Shown in pieces: positions 26,663 through 36,088 of a DNA stretch of 64,000 bases. This DNA is from Desulfovibrio ferrophilus (GTDB taxonomy: Bacteria > Desulfobacterota > Desulfovibrionia > Desulfovibrionales > Desulfovibrionaceae): assembly GCF_003966735.1 (NCBI RefSeq), contig NZ_AP017378.1, positions 2,066,905 to 2,130,904 on the forward strand, in the 5' to 3' direction. Position 1 is the first letter of the stretch. Each line of letters starts with the position of its first letter. Made by a program: the position numbers and the translations under genes. Below the pieces are notes generated by a model that was not told where the DNA came from, did no database searches, and was given only the letters and a program-made list of their open reading frames with translations.

Positions 26663-29035
26663 CTACTTGGTCAGCATGACCCAGCTTCCATCCCAATCCT
26701 CTGGCGGAGGATTCTCCAGATAATAGCGGCAGCGCTCTGCCCAGACCGACGAAAGCCCGTCTCCGGGATGAAGCCCCAGAACCTGCTCAAACAGGGCCAA
26801 CGCTCCTTCAAAATCACGCCCACGACACACCTGTTGGCCCTTGGCAAAAAACTCCAGTGCCTGCTCCATATGCGGGAAGGTCTCGGATGTATGAAAATCC
26901 AGCACCTCGTACACGGCCACCGGGCGGGTCTTGCCCTTGACCGTCATCCGGTCCGCCTCACGCATGATATAGCTATCCTGCAATTTGGCGCAGGTAAATT
27001 CACTGACCAGGATATTGGAACGATAGGTCTTGCAGGCCGACTCCAACCGTGCCGCCAGATTAACCCCGTCGCCAATGGCCGTGTAATCCATCCGTCTCAG
27101 CGAACCGATGTTGCCCACCACCACGGGGTTGGTATTCACACCGATGCCGATGTTCACGGTCTGCTTGCCGCGACTCGCTCGATCGATATTGAAGGCGTAG
27201 AGGGCACGCATCATGTCCACGGCTGCGCTGACGGCGTTATCCTCGTCATGCCCGGTGGCAAACGGGGTACCGAACACAGCCATGATGGCATCGCCGATGT
27301 ATTTATCCAGAATGCCCTGATGCTCGAACAGAATATCAACCATGATGGTGAAATATTCGTTGAGCATGGACACGGTTTCCTCTGCCCCCAGAGTCTCGGA
27401 CAGAGTCGTGAAGCTGCGGATATCCGAAAACAGCACCGTAGCCTCCTGGGACTTGCCGCCCAGCATGTCGTCGCCGCCCTCCAGCAGCTTGTCCGCCACC
27501 TCCTTGGTCATGTATCGGGCCAAGGTTCCCTTGAGGCGTTTCTCACCGCTGATATCCTCGAACACCAGCATGGTGCCGAGCAGCTCCAACTTGGAGTTCT
27601 TGAGTGGCACGGCATTAAAATTCACGGTGAGGGTCTTGTCATCACACACGAACAACTCGGCATCCACGGCGATGTCAGGCTCGCCCTTGGCCGCCACCTT
27701 GGAGACCATTTCCACCACCCACTGATTGGCCCCGCTGAACAGATCGACAACGTCGCGATCAATAAATTCGTCCATCTCGCGGCACAGGATCTTCGCTGCA
27801 GCACGGTTGCATTTTTCCACGCGGCCTGTAGCCGAAAGCGTCAGCACGCCATTGCTCATGCTTTGCAGCATACTTTCGGAATAGTTCTTCATATTCAGAA
27901 CATCCTCAAAGAGCTTGGCGTTCTCGATGGCAATGGCCGCCTGAGCAGAGAAGGATTTGAGCCTGCGCTCGTCCAGCCGGTTAAAGGGGCCTCCCTCTTT
28001 GTTCAGGACCTGGGTCACGCCGATAACCTTGGCCTCCTTGTTCAATACAGGACAGCAGAGAATGGTGTCTGTCTTATAGCCGGTCTTCTTGTCCACAGCC
28101 TGATTGAAACGCGCATCTGCATAGGCATCCGGGATATTGACGGTTTTTTTACTGGTAAAAACCTCCCCCGCAATGCCCATGGAATTGGGGAACCTGATCT
28201 CCAGATGATCCATGCCCTGCGCCACCTGCGACCAGAGTTCATGGGTCTTTTCATCATTCAGGAACAGGGTACTTCGGTCAGCCTGGAGAATCTTTGTGGA
28301 GGTATCCATGATCTTTTGCAGCAAAGGCAGCAGATGCAGCTCGGTGGAGATGGCCTGAGTCAGCTCCTGAAGATAGGTCTCCTCTTCACGGGCTCGCTCA
28401 ACCTGCTCAAAGAGTTGGGCATTCTGCAAGGCAGAGGAGGCTTGCGAAGCCAAGGCTTCCAGCAAGGAGAGATCAGACTCCGAAAAGTCGCCCTCCTTCT
28501 TGTTCAGCAATTGCAGCACACCCACCACCTCGGACTGTTTGGTACGGATGGGTGCGGTAATGATATTTCGAGTTCGGTAGCCGGTCTTCTTGTCCACCTC
28601 GGGGTTGAAGCGCTCGTCTGCATAGGCATCGGGAATGATAATGGCCTTGGCAGAAGTAAACACAGCCCCGGCAATCCCCTTGTCATTGGGAAAACGGATT
28701 TCCTGCGGGGTATCCCCCATTGCAACCCGCGAGAACAATTCATTGGTCTCTGCATCATTGAGAAAAATCGTACCGCGGTCGGCATTGACTGCAGCCGAAG
28801 TAATCTCCACCAGACGCCGGAACAGCACATCCAGAGACAGGGAATCCGCCAGCCGGTTGGACACATCCAGCAGCGCATTCATCTTGCCCAGAACATCGGC
28901 CAGTTTGCCCAGAAATTCCTCGCGGTCCGAGGACGAAAGCGTCCCCAGCAGGCGCCTGATATCATCCTGCTCCAGCCGGTGCTCAAGAATCTGATTGAGA
29001 AGTCTGGTATCGGACTCAAACGTCGTGGCTGCCAT
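26663..29035 (-). CDS. GAF-GAF-PAS class III adenylate cyclase
   Basis: 790 residues, soluble. Tandem GAF domains at about 60-205 and 225-375, each with the VDKKTGY motif, then a PAS-like domain (390-500) and the cyclase domain (530-715). Metal-binding residues Asp538 (VLFSDIRSFT) and Asp582 (KYIGDAIMAVFG) are present, as are VGNIGSLRRMDYTAIGDGVN and a C-terminal KGKTRPV. The layout is that of cyanobacterial CyaB-type cyclases whose GAF domains bind cyclic nucleotides. A short helical tail (about 720-760) looks TPR-like. Product cAMP is likely but the purine-specifying residues were not checked against a structure. The ATG at 29035 was chosen over a 12-residue extension. Confidence 0.92.
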   Translation of the reverse strand: MAATTFESDTRLLNQILEHRLEQDDIRRLLGTLSSSDREEFLGKLADVLGKMNALLDVSNRLADSLSLDVLFRRLVEITSAAVNADRGTIFLNDAETNELFSRVAMGDTPQEIRFPNDKGIAGAVFTSAKAIIIPDAYADERFNPEVDKKTGYRTRNIITAPIRTKQSEVVGVLQLLNKKEGDFSESDLSLLEALASQASSALQNAQLFEQVERAREEETYLQELTQAISTELHLLPLLQKIMDTSTKILQADRSTLFLNDEKTHELWSQVAQGMDHLEIRFPNSMGIAGEVFTSKKTVNIPDAYADARFNQAVDKKTGYKTDTILCCPVLNKEAKVIGVTQVLNKEGGPFNRLDERRLKSFSAQAAIAIENAKLFEDVLNMKNYSESMLQSMSNGVLTLSATGRVEKCNRAAAKILCREMDEFIDRDVVDLFSGANQWVVEMVSKVAAKGEPDIAVDAELFVCDDKTLTVNFNAVPLKNSKLELLGTMLVFEDISGEKRLKGTLARYMTKEVADKLLEGGDDMLGGKSQEATVLFSDIRSFTTLSETLGAEETVSMLNEYFTIMVDILFEHQGILDKYIGDAIMAVFGTPFATGHDEDNAVSAAVDMMRALYAFNIDRASRGKQTVNIGIGVNTNPVVVGNIGSLRRMDYTAIGDGVNLAARLESACKTYRSNILVSEFTCAKLQDSYIMREADRMTVKGKTRPVAVYEVLDFHTSETFPHMEQALEFFAKGQQVCRGRDFEGALALFEQVLGLHPGDGLSSVWAERCRYYLENPPPEDWDGSWVMLTK

Positions 29036-29276
29036 CACACCCCTACCTCTGTCCCTGACCCCCTCAAGCATGACAAACGAAGAAACCCGTCTTCAAGATA
29101 TGACAAATACATGGTTTATGACAAGAACAACCGCTTTCTGCCACAGCCTCCTGCAACCCCGGCCAAGTACGCAAGAACGCCATTCAATCCACAACCTCCC
29201 TTGCTGAGAGCGCCTGAATAACGTACTTTATAAGGAACCATTCCAAATCCTCCACGACCCGATCAAGGAGATACAC

Positions 29277-30191
29277 ATGTCCATCTATACCAATAAAGCC
29301 CTGGCCGGTCTCAAGGCCTCTCTCGCCGCTGACTCCCTGTCGCTGGGGCCTCATTGGATCTATGATACGGCTCTTATCGAACAACGCTTCGGACGCATTG
29401 AGTCACTCTCGGCCCCCGGACCGGATTCGTATCACAAGAATCGCACTGCCGGAGACTTCACTCATTATGGAGACCAGACCTTTGCCTTGCTCAAGGCCGT
29501 GTCGGAGAGCAGGGGATTCACTGTCGAAGCCTGGTTCGGCACATGGAAACGGCTGATGTCAGGGTATGACGGCTACGTGGATGGAGCCACACGCAACACT
29601 CTTTCACGTATCGATTACGGTGATGGGCCGGATGGTTGTGGGTCCAATTCAAGTGATCTGGCCGGGGCATCACGCATTGCCCCGGTGATTCTCGCCCATC
29701 ACGATGACCTGGAGGCACTGGTGGATGCAGCACGCTTGCAGACCCGCCTGACCCATAACAACATTCTAGTACTCGAATCCGCCGAGTTCTTCGCTCGCAC
29801 CGCCCATGGCGTCATTCACGGCGCCTCCCCCATCGAGGCCATGCAACAAGCCACCAAAGCCAACTACGTGAGTGCACCCGTGACGGATTGGCTGGAGAAA
29901 GGACTTGCCCTCAAGGAGACAGACAGCGTCGCCGCCATCGCGCAGTTCGGACAAAGCTGTAACGTCAATGGAGCTTTCCCGGGAGTGGTTCAAATCATCG
30001 CCCGACACGAGGACAATCTGGCTGAAGCACTCACGGTCAACGCCATGGCTGGTGGCGACAGTGCCGCACGCGGCCTGCTGATCGGATTGATATTGGGGGC
30101 GGCATTGGATCAGGAGGCCCTGCCTGCACAGTGGTTCAATGGCTTGAACAAGGCCGCTGATATCGAAAGGTTGGCTGGTGCCCTGCTCTAG
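29277..30191 (+). CDS. ADP-ribosylglycohydrolase (DraG/ARH-like) family protein
   Basis: 304 residues, all-helical soluble protein. Family features: an N-terminal KALAGLKASLAADSLSLGPH segment, YGDQTFALLKA in place of the usual T-D-D-T metal motif, and VNAMAGGDSAARGLLIGLIL where the second metal motif (GGDTDT-like) sits. Both motifs deviate from the canonical acidic residues, so catalysis on ADP-ribose is uncertain. The ATG at 29277 has AAGGAG. Convergent with nothing; divergent from the cyclase gene. No ADP-ribosyltransferase gene is visible in the window. Confidence 0.8.
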   Translation: MSIYTNKALAGLKASLAADSLSLGPHWIYDTALIEQRFGRIESLSAPGPDSYHKNRTAGDFTHYGDQTFALLKAVSESRGFTVEAWFGTWKRLMSGYDGYVDGATRNTLSRIDYGDGPDGCGSNSSDLAGASRIAPVILAHHDDLEALVDAARLQTRLTHNNILVLESAEFFARTAHGVIHGASPIEAMQQATKANYVSAPVTDWLEKGLALKETDSVAAIAQFGQSCNVNGAFPGVVQIIARHEDNLAEALTVNAMAGGDSAARGLLIGLILGAALDQEALPAQWFNGLNKAADIERLAGALL

Positions 30192-30298
30192 GTCAGAAGC
30201 CGACGGCCAAGCTCCCGGGCATAAAACAGTCCTCACCAGAAACACTCAAAAACTGATAATGGATTTCCACAGGTTAGCGGTGTAAGAGAGGCCTTCAC

Positions 30299-30319
30299 GG
30301 ACCGCCGCACGGGCGGTCC
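30299..30319 (+). other. Hairpin upstream of the nucleoside-recognition gene
   Basis: GGACCGCC (30299-30306) and GGCGGTCC (30312-30319) form an 8 bp GC-rich stem in the 5-prime leader, 25 bp before the ATG at 30344. There is no T-run. It may affect translation or be a partial terminator of the previous gene. Confidence 0.5.
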
Positions 30320-30343
30320 TACCGCAACCTCCACGGAACGCCC

Positions 30344-31306
30344 ATGAACGACTTGCTGCGCACGATCAAGGATACCTTTCAGGCCTCCCTTTCCGTCGCC
30401 CTGACCCTGATGCGGGTCATGATCCCCGTGATCATCGGCGTCAAACTGCTCAAGGAATTCGGACTGATCGGCTACCTGGCCATGCCCCTTGAACCCATCA
30501 TGGAACTGGTGGGACTGCCTGCCAGCATGGGCATTGTCTGGGCAACGGGGCTTTTGAACACCATCTACGGGGCCATGATCGTCTTCGTTTCTCTGGCCCC
30601 GGATGCCCAGTTGACCGTGGCTCAGGTCACGGTCTTGGCCTGCATGCTACTCATTGCCCATGGCCTGCCGGTGGAGCTCAAAATCGCCAGAATGTGCGGG
30701 CCGAGCGTCCTCGGGCAGGGCCTGATTCGCGTGGGCGCGGCCCTGACCTGCGGGCTGATCATGCATCTGATCTTTTCGGGATTCGACCTGCTGCAGGGCC
30801 CCAGCACCGTGTTCTGGAATCCGGGAGCAGAGCCGACCTCGCATCTGGAGTGGGCTCTGGGTGAAGCTCGCAATCTGGCTTCGATCTTCGTCATCATCTT
30901 TGCTCTGATGCTGATGATGAAGCTCTTGGACGCACTTAAGATCACCAACCTGCTCAGCTGGTCACTTCGGCCCATCCTGACCCGCATCGGTATCGGTCCC
31001 TCAGCCTCGGCAGTCACCGTGGTGGGACTGACTCTGGGCCTGTCCTACGGCAGCGGGCTGATCATCCATGAGGCCAAGACCGGACGACTTGGAAGGAAAG
31101 ATGCCTTTTACTCCCTGACGCTCATGGGGCTTGCCCATGCACTGATCGAAGACACCATGCTGATGATGATGCTGGGGGCGGACTTCACCGGCGTGTTCTG
31201 GGGTCGGCTCCTGTTCTCCCTGATCTTCATGGCACTGTTGGTCCAGGTCGTCTCCCGATTACCGCAGACCTTCTTTGACAGAACCCTGATGGCCGATTCC
31301 AGCTGA
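30344..31306 (+). CDS. Nucleoside-recognition-domain membrane protein
   Basis: 320 residues with about eight hydrophobic segments. Two internally similar Gate/nucleoside-recognition segments are present: FGLIGYLAMPLEPIMELVGL and GLPASMGIVWATGLLNTIYG, then LLSWSLRPILTRIGIGPSAS and VGLTLGLSYGSGLIIHEAKT. Related to SpmA/SpmB-type proteins and many uncharacterised transporters. Substrate unknown. The ribosome-binding site is weak, which fits regulation by the hairpin just upstream. Confidence 0.85.
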   Translation: MNDLLRTIKDTFQASLSVALTLMRVMIPVIIGVKLLKEFGLIGYLAMPLEPIMELVGLPASMGIVWATGLLNTIYGAMIVFVSLAPDAQLTVAQVTVLACMLLIAHGLPVELKIARMCGPSVLGQGLIRVGAALTCGLIMHLIFSGFDLLQGPSTVFWNPGAEPTSHLEWALGEARNLASIFVIIFALMLMMKLLDALKITNLLSWSLRPILTRIGIGPSASAVTVVGLTLGLSYGSGLIIHEAKTGRLGRKDAFYSLTLMGLAHALIEDTMLMMMLGADFTGVFWGRLLFSLIFMALLVQVVSRLPQTFFDRTLMADSS

Positions 31307-31354
31307 ACAGCCCCGGTTTCTGATCAAACAAAACACTCACGAAATATCGTCACA

Positions 31355-31386
31355 AATAAAAGGACGGCAGAAAGAATCCGCCGTCC
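31355..31386 (-). terminator. Rho-independent terminator of the 121-aa gene
   Basis: GGACGGC (31362-31368) pairs with GCCGTCC (31380-31386). On the minus strand the stem follows the stop at 31422 and is followed by TTTTATTTG. Confidence 0.88.
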
Positions 31387-31421
31387 CATTCCCCCCTCTA
31401 CACCCAACGGGATGTGAGGCT

Positions 31422-31787
31422 TCACATAAAACGCTGCTGGTCTTGGACCAGACTTTTCAAGAAGGCGTCCTTTTCCTGCGTATCCTCAGGCAGATAGACA
31501 CCGGACAGTTGGTCATCCTGCGAGTCGTTGTCGCCGCTCATTGCACCCGATCCGGCATACTGAACCCCGATGATCTCCATCACCACTGTCTTGGATTCCA
31601 GCCCTGTCAAAGCCGCCAAACGCTCAACATACTTGGGAACAACACCTTCGCACTGCATGATATAATCACACAATGATTTATAGTCTTTCTCGCTCCAGGA
31701 TCGCAACACGGCATCGACAGATTCGCCGGAAATCTCCACCTGGTCATGCAATTGCTTGGTCAGTCGGAATCTCTCGATGAGGTTCAT
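31422..31787 (-). CDS. Hypothetical protein (121 aa)
   Basis: A soluble, acidic, mostly helical protein beginning MNLIERFRLTKQLHDQVEIS. SWSEKDYKSLCDYIMQCEGV and RLAALTGLESKTVVMEIIGV suggest a compact helical bundle; the last 30 residues are polar and acidic. No known family recognised. The ATG at 31787 has GGAAGGA upstream, and a good terminator follows, so it is a monocistronic unit. The long upstream extension is rejected because it has no ribosome-binding site. Confidence 0.7.
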   Translation of the reverse strand: MNLIERFRLTKQLHDQVEISGESVDAVLRSWSEKDYKSLCDYIMQCEGVVPKYVERLAALTGLESKTVVMEIIGVQYAGSGAMSGDNDSQDDQLSGVYLPEDTQEKDAFLKSLVQDQQRFM

Positions 31788-32131
31788 AAGGGTCCTTCCC
31801 TCTCCTATTGCTACAGGTCCTTCTCTTTCCCACAAAGGGCCTTTGACTCTATCCACAATTACCAGCAACAGGCATGCCAAGCCCCTCCTCCCATCGCCCC
31901 AGACCAGATCTTGAGCAGACCAATTATCCACAACCTCTTGTCTCCCTAGCACAAAACATCTCAATACTTTTTTTAAACCTGCTACACGCTGGCATATTCG
32001 CTTCCCCTTCAAAGCCTATTGAAAGGAGCAATCACTGCTATTACAATTTTTCCCTTTGAAATTTCAAAATTATAACGATATATCGGAATCACCTTTTCAT
32101 CTCTTTGCCACTCATCAGCTTCGGAGATACG
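31788..32131. other. AT-rich divergent intergenic region
   Basis: About 340 bp between the divergent 121-aa gene and the sigma54 activator. It is AT-rich, especially 31960-32100, consistent with promoters for both genes, but no clear -35/-10 pair or sigma54 -24/-12 site was found. Confidence 0.4.
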
Positions 32132-33658
32132 ATGACTGTCCGACACATGAATTTTTTCAAGCTCCTCTCCGGTGAAGTCTCACCCCAGCAACTCCTGCTC
32201 AAATTCCTGCTACTGCTTCTGGAACTCCAGAACGTCGAGCGGGGCTCCATCTGGGTTCGTGACGGCGACAACTTCACCTGTCTGGAGGCTGTGGGTGAAG
32301 AGAGTGACAATATCAAAGGGATGTCCATCTCCAAGAGCAAGGAAAGTATCGTTGGCTGGGTCATGAAAAATGGCCGAATGACCATCGCCGAAGCCGGGCG
32401 CGACAAACGCCACTTCAAACAGGTGGAAGAGGCCATGGCCGTCAAAAGCTCCCTGATTTTGGCCTATCCGTTGTTTCTCAAGGATTCATCGGTCTACGGC
32501 GTGATCGAGGTCATCGATACCAGCACCGGAGGCCGGAGCATGAACCTTTCCGAGGAGTATCTCGACTTCCTGCAAAACCTGGTGGATATCGGCTCCATCG
32601 CCCTCTCCAACTCCGTGGAGTTTTCCTCCCAGGCCCAGGAAAACAGCGAGCTCAAAAAGACCATCGAGATCATGTCGGGCCAGCGCATGGTGGCCGGCCC
32701 AAGCCCCAGCTTCCAGAAAGCTCTGCATCATTGCCGCAATTATGCAGGCAATGACTACCCGGTGCTCGTCACTGGCGAATCAGGCGTGGGCAAGGAAGTT
32801 CTGGCCCGCGAAATTCATCGCATGAGTAACCGCTGCAACAAGCCCTTCCTTGTACAGAACTGCAGTTCCATCCCGCGTACGCTCCTGGCCAGCGAACTTT
32901 TCGGCTACCGCAAAGGCGCCTTCACCGGTGCATACAGAGATAAGGAAGGATTATTTGAAGCTGCCAACGGAGGCACAGTCTTTCTGGATGAAATCGGAGA
33001 CATGTCCACGGATTTGCAGGCCAGCCTGCTGCGTGTGTTGCAGGACAACGAAATCAAGCCTCTGGGTGGCAACAGGGCAACAAAAGTGGACGTTCGAATC
33101 ATCTCCGCCACCAACAAGGATCTGCGCCTGGCTATCGACGAAAGGACCTTCCGCGAGGACCTCTTCTTCCGCCTGAACGTCCTGCCCGTGACTGTTCCGC
33201 CTCTGTGCGAACGCAGCGAGGACATCCCCTATCTCCTCGCACACTTCATCCGCCGAGAATCCGTCCTGCTGGGCATGGAACCCAAGCCCGTCTCCCCAGA
33301 GGCTCTCTCCATGCTGATGGCGTATCCCTGGCCGGGCAATATCCGAGAGTTGGAGAACATGGTCAAACTGGTGCTCGTCTCCTGTGACGGGCCGGAAATT
33401 GGCCCCTCTGACCTGCCCCCAACCATCGCCGCAGGATTGGCCGAAGGCCCCTTCGGTCGCCCCGTGCCCACAACCCAGCCCCCGGATCCACAAGCGGTTT
33501 ACTCCGGGAAGGATTGGGAGAATGTGGAACGTGATTATGCCAACCACCTTTTGGAAAAACATCGCTGGGTCATCAGCCGCGCAGCTCGCGAAGCGGGGCT
33601 CAAGCGCAGCACGTTTGACTCCCGCCTCAAAAAACTGGGAATCCGCAAGACGAATTAA
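32132..33658 (+). CDS. GAF-domain sigma54-dependent transcriptional activator
   Basis: 508 residues. N-terminal GAF sensor (about 15-170), AAA+ domain (185-415) with Walker A GESGVGKE at 215-222, GAFTGA at 262-267 (the sigma54 contact loop), Walker B TVFLDEIGD near 282-290, then AYPWPGNIRELENMV and a C-terminal Fis-type HTH (about 465-508, VISRAAREAGLKRSTFDSRL). It opens sigma54 promoters in response to a small molecule bound by GAF. The ATG at 32132 has GGAGA. Targets are not visible in the window. It overlaps the convergent gene at the shared TTAA stop (33655-33658). Confidence 0.95.
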   Translation: MTVRHMNFFKLLSGEVSPQQLLLKFLLLLLELQNVERGSIWVRDGDNFTCLEAVGEESDNIKGMSISKSKESIVGWVMKNGRMTIAEAGRDKRHFKQVEEAMAVKSSLILAYPLFLKDSSVYGVIEVIDTSTGGRSMNLSEEYLDFLQNLVDIGSIALSNSVEFSSQAQENSELKKTIEIMSGQRMVAGPSPSFQKALHHCRNYAGNDYPVLVTGESGVGKEVLAREIHRMSNRCNKPFLVQNCSSIPRTLLASELFGYRKGAFTGAYRDKEGLFEAANGGTVFLDEIGDMSTDLQASLLRVLQDNEIKPLGGNRATKVDVRIISATNKDLRLAIDERTFREDLFFRLNVLPVTVPPLCERSEDIPYLLAHFIRRESVLLGMEPKPVSPEALSMLMAYPWPGNIRELENMVKLVLVSCDGPEIGPSDLPPTIAAGLAEGPFGRPVPTTQPPDPQAVYSGKDWENVERDYANHLLEKHRWVISRAAREAGLKRSTFDSRLKKLGIRKTN

Positions 33659-35202
33659 CGCAGTCCTTTGATCCAAGGGGCAGCGCGTCCACCATAGCGA
33701 AGGGACAGGGGCTGCAGAGCCGGGGCATCAGGAGCACCCTGTTCGGTCTCATCAGGCAGCACCATGATATTGAAATCCCTCCCGCGCGTGGATCGTTCGT
33801 GCTCCACCGCTGCCATGTGTTCCCGCCACAGCGTCTTGGGCCGGGTTCCCGAGAACAGCCATAGGGCAGGAACCAGAACCCCACCGGGTCTCGGCGGAGG
33901 TGGCAGAGACACCTTATTCACCGGTCCGGCCTGGGCATAGGTCAACACAAGAAAATCCGCCTCAACACCCATGGACGCCGCAGCCAGGGCCACTTGGGCT
34001 CCGTTGTCCTTGCCCCACAGCCCCACCCGGTCGGGATCGACTTCCGGACGGCTGCGCAAGGCGCGCACAGCGGCCAGAGCATCCTCGCCCAACACGCGCA
34101 GACCGGCCTCCCCCTGAGCGGGAGGCCCCACGCAGGTGCGCACATCGTAAATCAACACAGCGAGCCCGTGCAGGGCTAAGGCCTGGGCAAAACCACGGGC
34201 CTGATCACGCCGGATGCACCCCGTGCAGAACGTCAGGACCACCCCAGGCACACGACCTCCCTCCGGGCGGGTAATCAGTGTTCCCGTTAAGGTTGTCCCT
34301 GCGCTATCGAAGTTCAATTCCGTTTCGGCAAACTCAATGAGCGTCCCATACCGCATGGGAGGGTCCTCGGGTAGCCAGATCAACTGATTGGGCTTCTTGA
34401 TGTATTTATTCTGATAGCGATCCTTCTTGGGCAGGATGGTCACGGACCCGGCCACGGGACCTTCGCGACTAAAGCTGGGCCCATAGGTGAAGATCATGTT
34501 GGAGACCTGCTTCAGCTTGCGAAACATGCCTGTTTGCGAATCATAGAACAGAAATCCACCAAATTTATCCAACCCGTCGATGACACTTACAAACCGCCTG
34601 GAGCCCACCCGGTAATGACCAAAAAAATCCTCAGGCTCAAAGGTGTCCGCCCCGCAGCGCTCAAGATTGAAGGTATCGGCAAATGTGGCAAAACCATGGG
34701 TGCCCGCAACGTAAACGGTACCGTCCTTTTCCACGGCTACGGGGAGGTCTTCGGGGCGTGGAGGTGGTGGCAGGTCATCACGCATCTGCTCCAACAGGCC
34801 GATGTTGGGATTCATGCGAGAACTGATCACCTTGGGAGCGGGCAGCGCCGGGGGCACAGACTCGGGCACGGGTTCGAGCTTTGGTGTCGCTGGAGCCGGA
34901 GCCGAAGGTTTGGATGTTGGAACCGCTTTCGGCGCAGGGGGCACAGACTGTGGAACAACGGTATCCGGTACTGCGCGCAAGGAGGGGGCTTCTGGGCGAA
35001 CTGCAGCACGAGGCACAGGAGGCGGAATCTCATCCAACCGCACCAGCCCCACATGATAGATGGGGTCCTCGGCCATCAAACGTATCGGAAACTGCCAGGC
35101 AAAATGAAGCCCGGCTGCGAGTACCGAAATGTGTAGGAGCAACGAAATCAAAACACACAGGATGCGCACAGGAGCCCTCCGTCTCATCCACGATAGCAGC
35201 AT
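33655..35202 (-). CDS. Membrane-anchored alpha/beta hydrolase-like protein with Pro-rich stalk
   Basis: 515 residues. A single N-terminal membrane anchor (ILCVLISLLLHISVLAAGL, about 14-32), then a long Pro/Ala/Val-rich periplasmic stalk (55-130), and a C-terminal domain from about 315 with the alpha/beta hydrolase order: VVLTFCTGCIRRDQARGFA, LAVLIYDVRTCVGP, a helix, then DPDRVGLWGKDNGAQVALAA. The nucleophile elbow reads GKDNG, so Asp sits where Ser is usual. The anchor and stalk resemble TonB-like proteins. The ATG at 35202 follows AGGG. Its 3-prime end overlaps the convergent activator by a shared TTAA. Confidence 0.7.
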   Translation of the reverse strand: MLLSWMRRRAPVRILCVLISLLLHISVLAAGLHFAWQFPIRLMAEDPIYHVGLVRLDEIPPPVPRAAVRPEAPSLRAVPDTVVPQSVPPAPKAVPTSKPSAPAPATPKLEPVPESVPPALPAPKVISSRMNPNIGLLEQMRDDLPPPPRPEDLPVAVEKDGTVYVAGTHGFATFADTFNLERCGADTFEPEDFFGHYRVGSRRFVSVIDGLDKFGGFLFYDSQTGMFRKLKQVSNMIFTYGPSFSREGPVAGSVTILPKKDRYQNKYIKKPNQLIWLPEDPPMRYGTLIEFAETELNFDSAGTTLTGTLITRPEGGRVPGVVLTFCTGCIRRDQARGFAQALALHGLAVLIYDVRTCVGPPAQGEAGLRVLGEDALAAVRALRSRPEVDPDRVGLWGKDNGAQVALAAASMGVEADFLVLTYAQAGPVNKVSLPPPPRPGGVLVPALWLFSGTRPKTLWREHMAAVEHERSTRGRDFNIMVLPDETEQGAPDAPALQPLSLRYGGRAAPWIKGLR

Positions 35203-35336
35203 TTACGACCCTGCGCCACGGCTCGTGCAATGTCTTTCGAAATTCCAGTAGGTTGGCAGGTGACCTCAACCATGTGCCCTCCTCCCGAATGTATGCTCCG
35301 GTTGCTCATTCCATCCGTGGGGTGTAAATCGTTTGC

Positions 35337-35966
35337 ATGCGTTCACCAATCCAAGACAACCCGGCGCCAGACACTGCCACTTGGTATGACGACCACGCAC
35401 GTTCCTTCTTTGATGAAACGGTGGAAATTGAACTGCCCCATAGCTATGATGCCTTTCTGCCGCGCATTCCCCCGGGCGGGGCCATCCTTGATGCAGGATG
35501 CGGATCGGGCCGCGACAGCAAGCGCTTTGCGGAAATGGGGTACCAGGTCGAGGCCTTTGACGCCTCACAGAAAATGATCGATCTGGCCCGGCAGCATTCA
35601 AACCTGAACATCAGACGCCTTGAATTTCAGGATGTGGATTTCCCCCCCAGATTTGATGGGGTCTTTGCCAATGCATCGCTTCTGCATGTCCCGACCGTAG
35701 AGTTGCCAGGAATTCTGAAACGACTCGCAGCAGCGCTCAAACCAGCCGGAGTCTTCTTTGCCTCGTTCAAACATGGGCAGGGTGAATACTTCAAGGACGA
35801 ACAACTCTACGTCTGCCTTCAGGACGAGACGAGCCTTAAATTGGCCGTCACGCAATGCGAACTGCTCACACTCCAACGCACCTGGACAACACCGGACAAC
35901 CGGCCCGGCAGAAGCAGTGAACAATGGCTGCACATGCTGGGCATTCGCAATCTCACATTAAAATAG
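35337..35966 (+). CDS. SAM-dependent methyltransferase (class I)
   Basis: 209 residues. The SAM-binding motif I is AILDAGCGSGRDSKRFAEMG (about residues 49-68), with VEAFDASQKMIDLA as the acidic-loop motif II and FDGVFANASLLHVP as motif IV. It looks like a small-molecule or tRNA-type class I methyltransferase; the substrate is unknown. The ATG at 35337 sits in a divergent arrangement with the hydrolase gene. Confidence 0.9.
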   Translation: MRSPIQDNPAPDTATWYDDHARSFFDETVEIELPHSYDAFLPRIPPGGAILDAGCGSGRDSKRFAEMGYQVEAFDASQKMIDLARQHSNLNIRRLEFQDVDFPPRFDGVFANASLLHVPTVELPGILKRLAAALKPAGVFFASFKHGQGEYFKDEQLYVCLQDETSLKLAVTQCELLTLQRTWTTPDNRPGRSSEQWLHMLGIRNLTLK

Positions 35967-36088
35967 TCTTGTTTGGTTTTGACCAATAACATGTATTTGG
36001 GCTATTGTTCCGCCCATACGTCGAGCCAGACAATCTACTACGATTCAGACAATTTTGACCGAGACTACATTCAAGGCCAGCAACATCA

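Noticed and set aside
26768-29221. An 817-residue plus-strand open frame opposite the cyclase gene
   Set aside because: It is exactly antisense to a gene with clear GAF and cyclase motifs, starts without a supported ribosome-binding site, and its composition (Gln/His/Leu-rich) is the usual shadow of a GC-rich gene.
31960-32131. TGGCATATTCGCTTC as a sigma54 promoter before the sigma54 activator
   Set aside because: The GG and GC elements are only 7 bases apart instead of 10, so the spacing is wrong.
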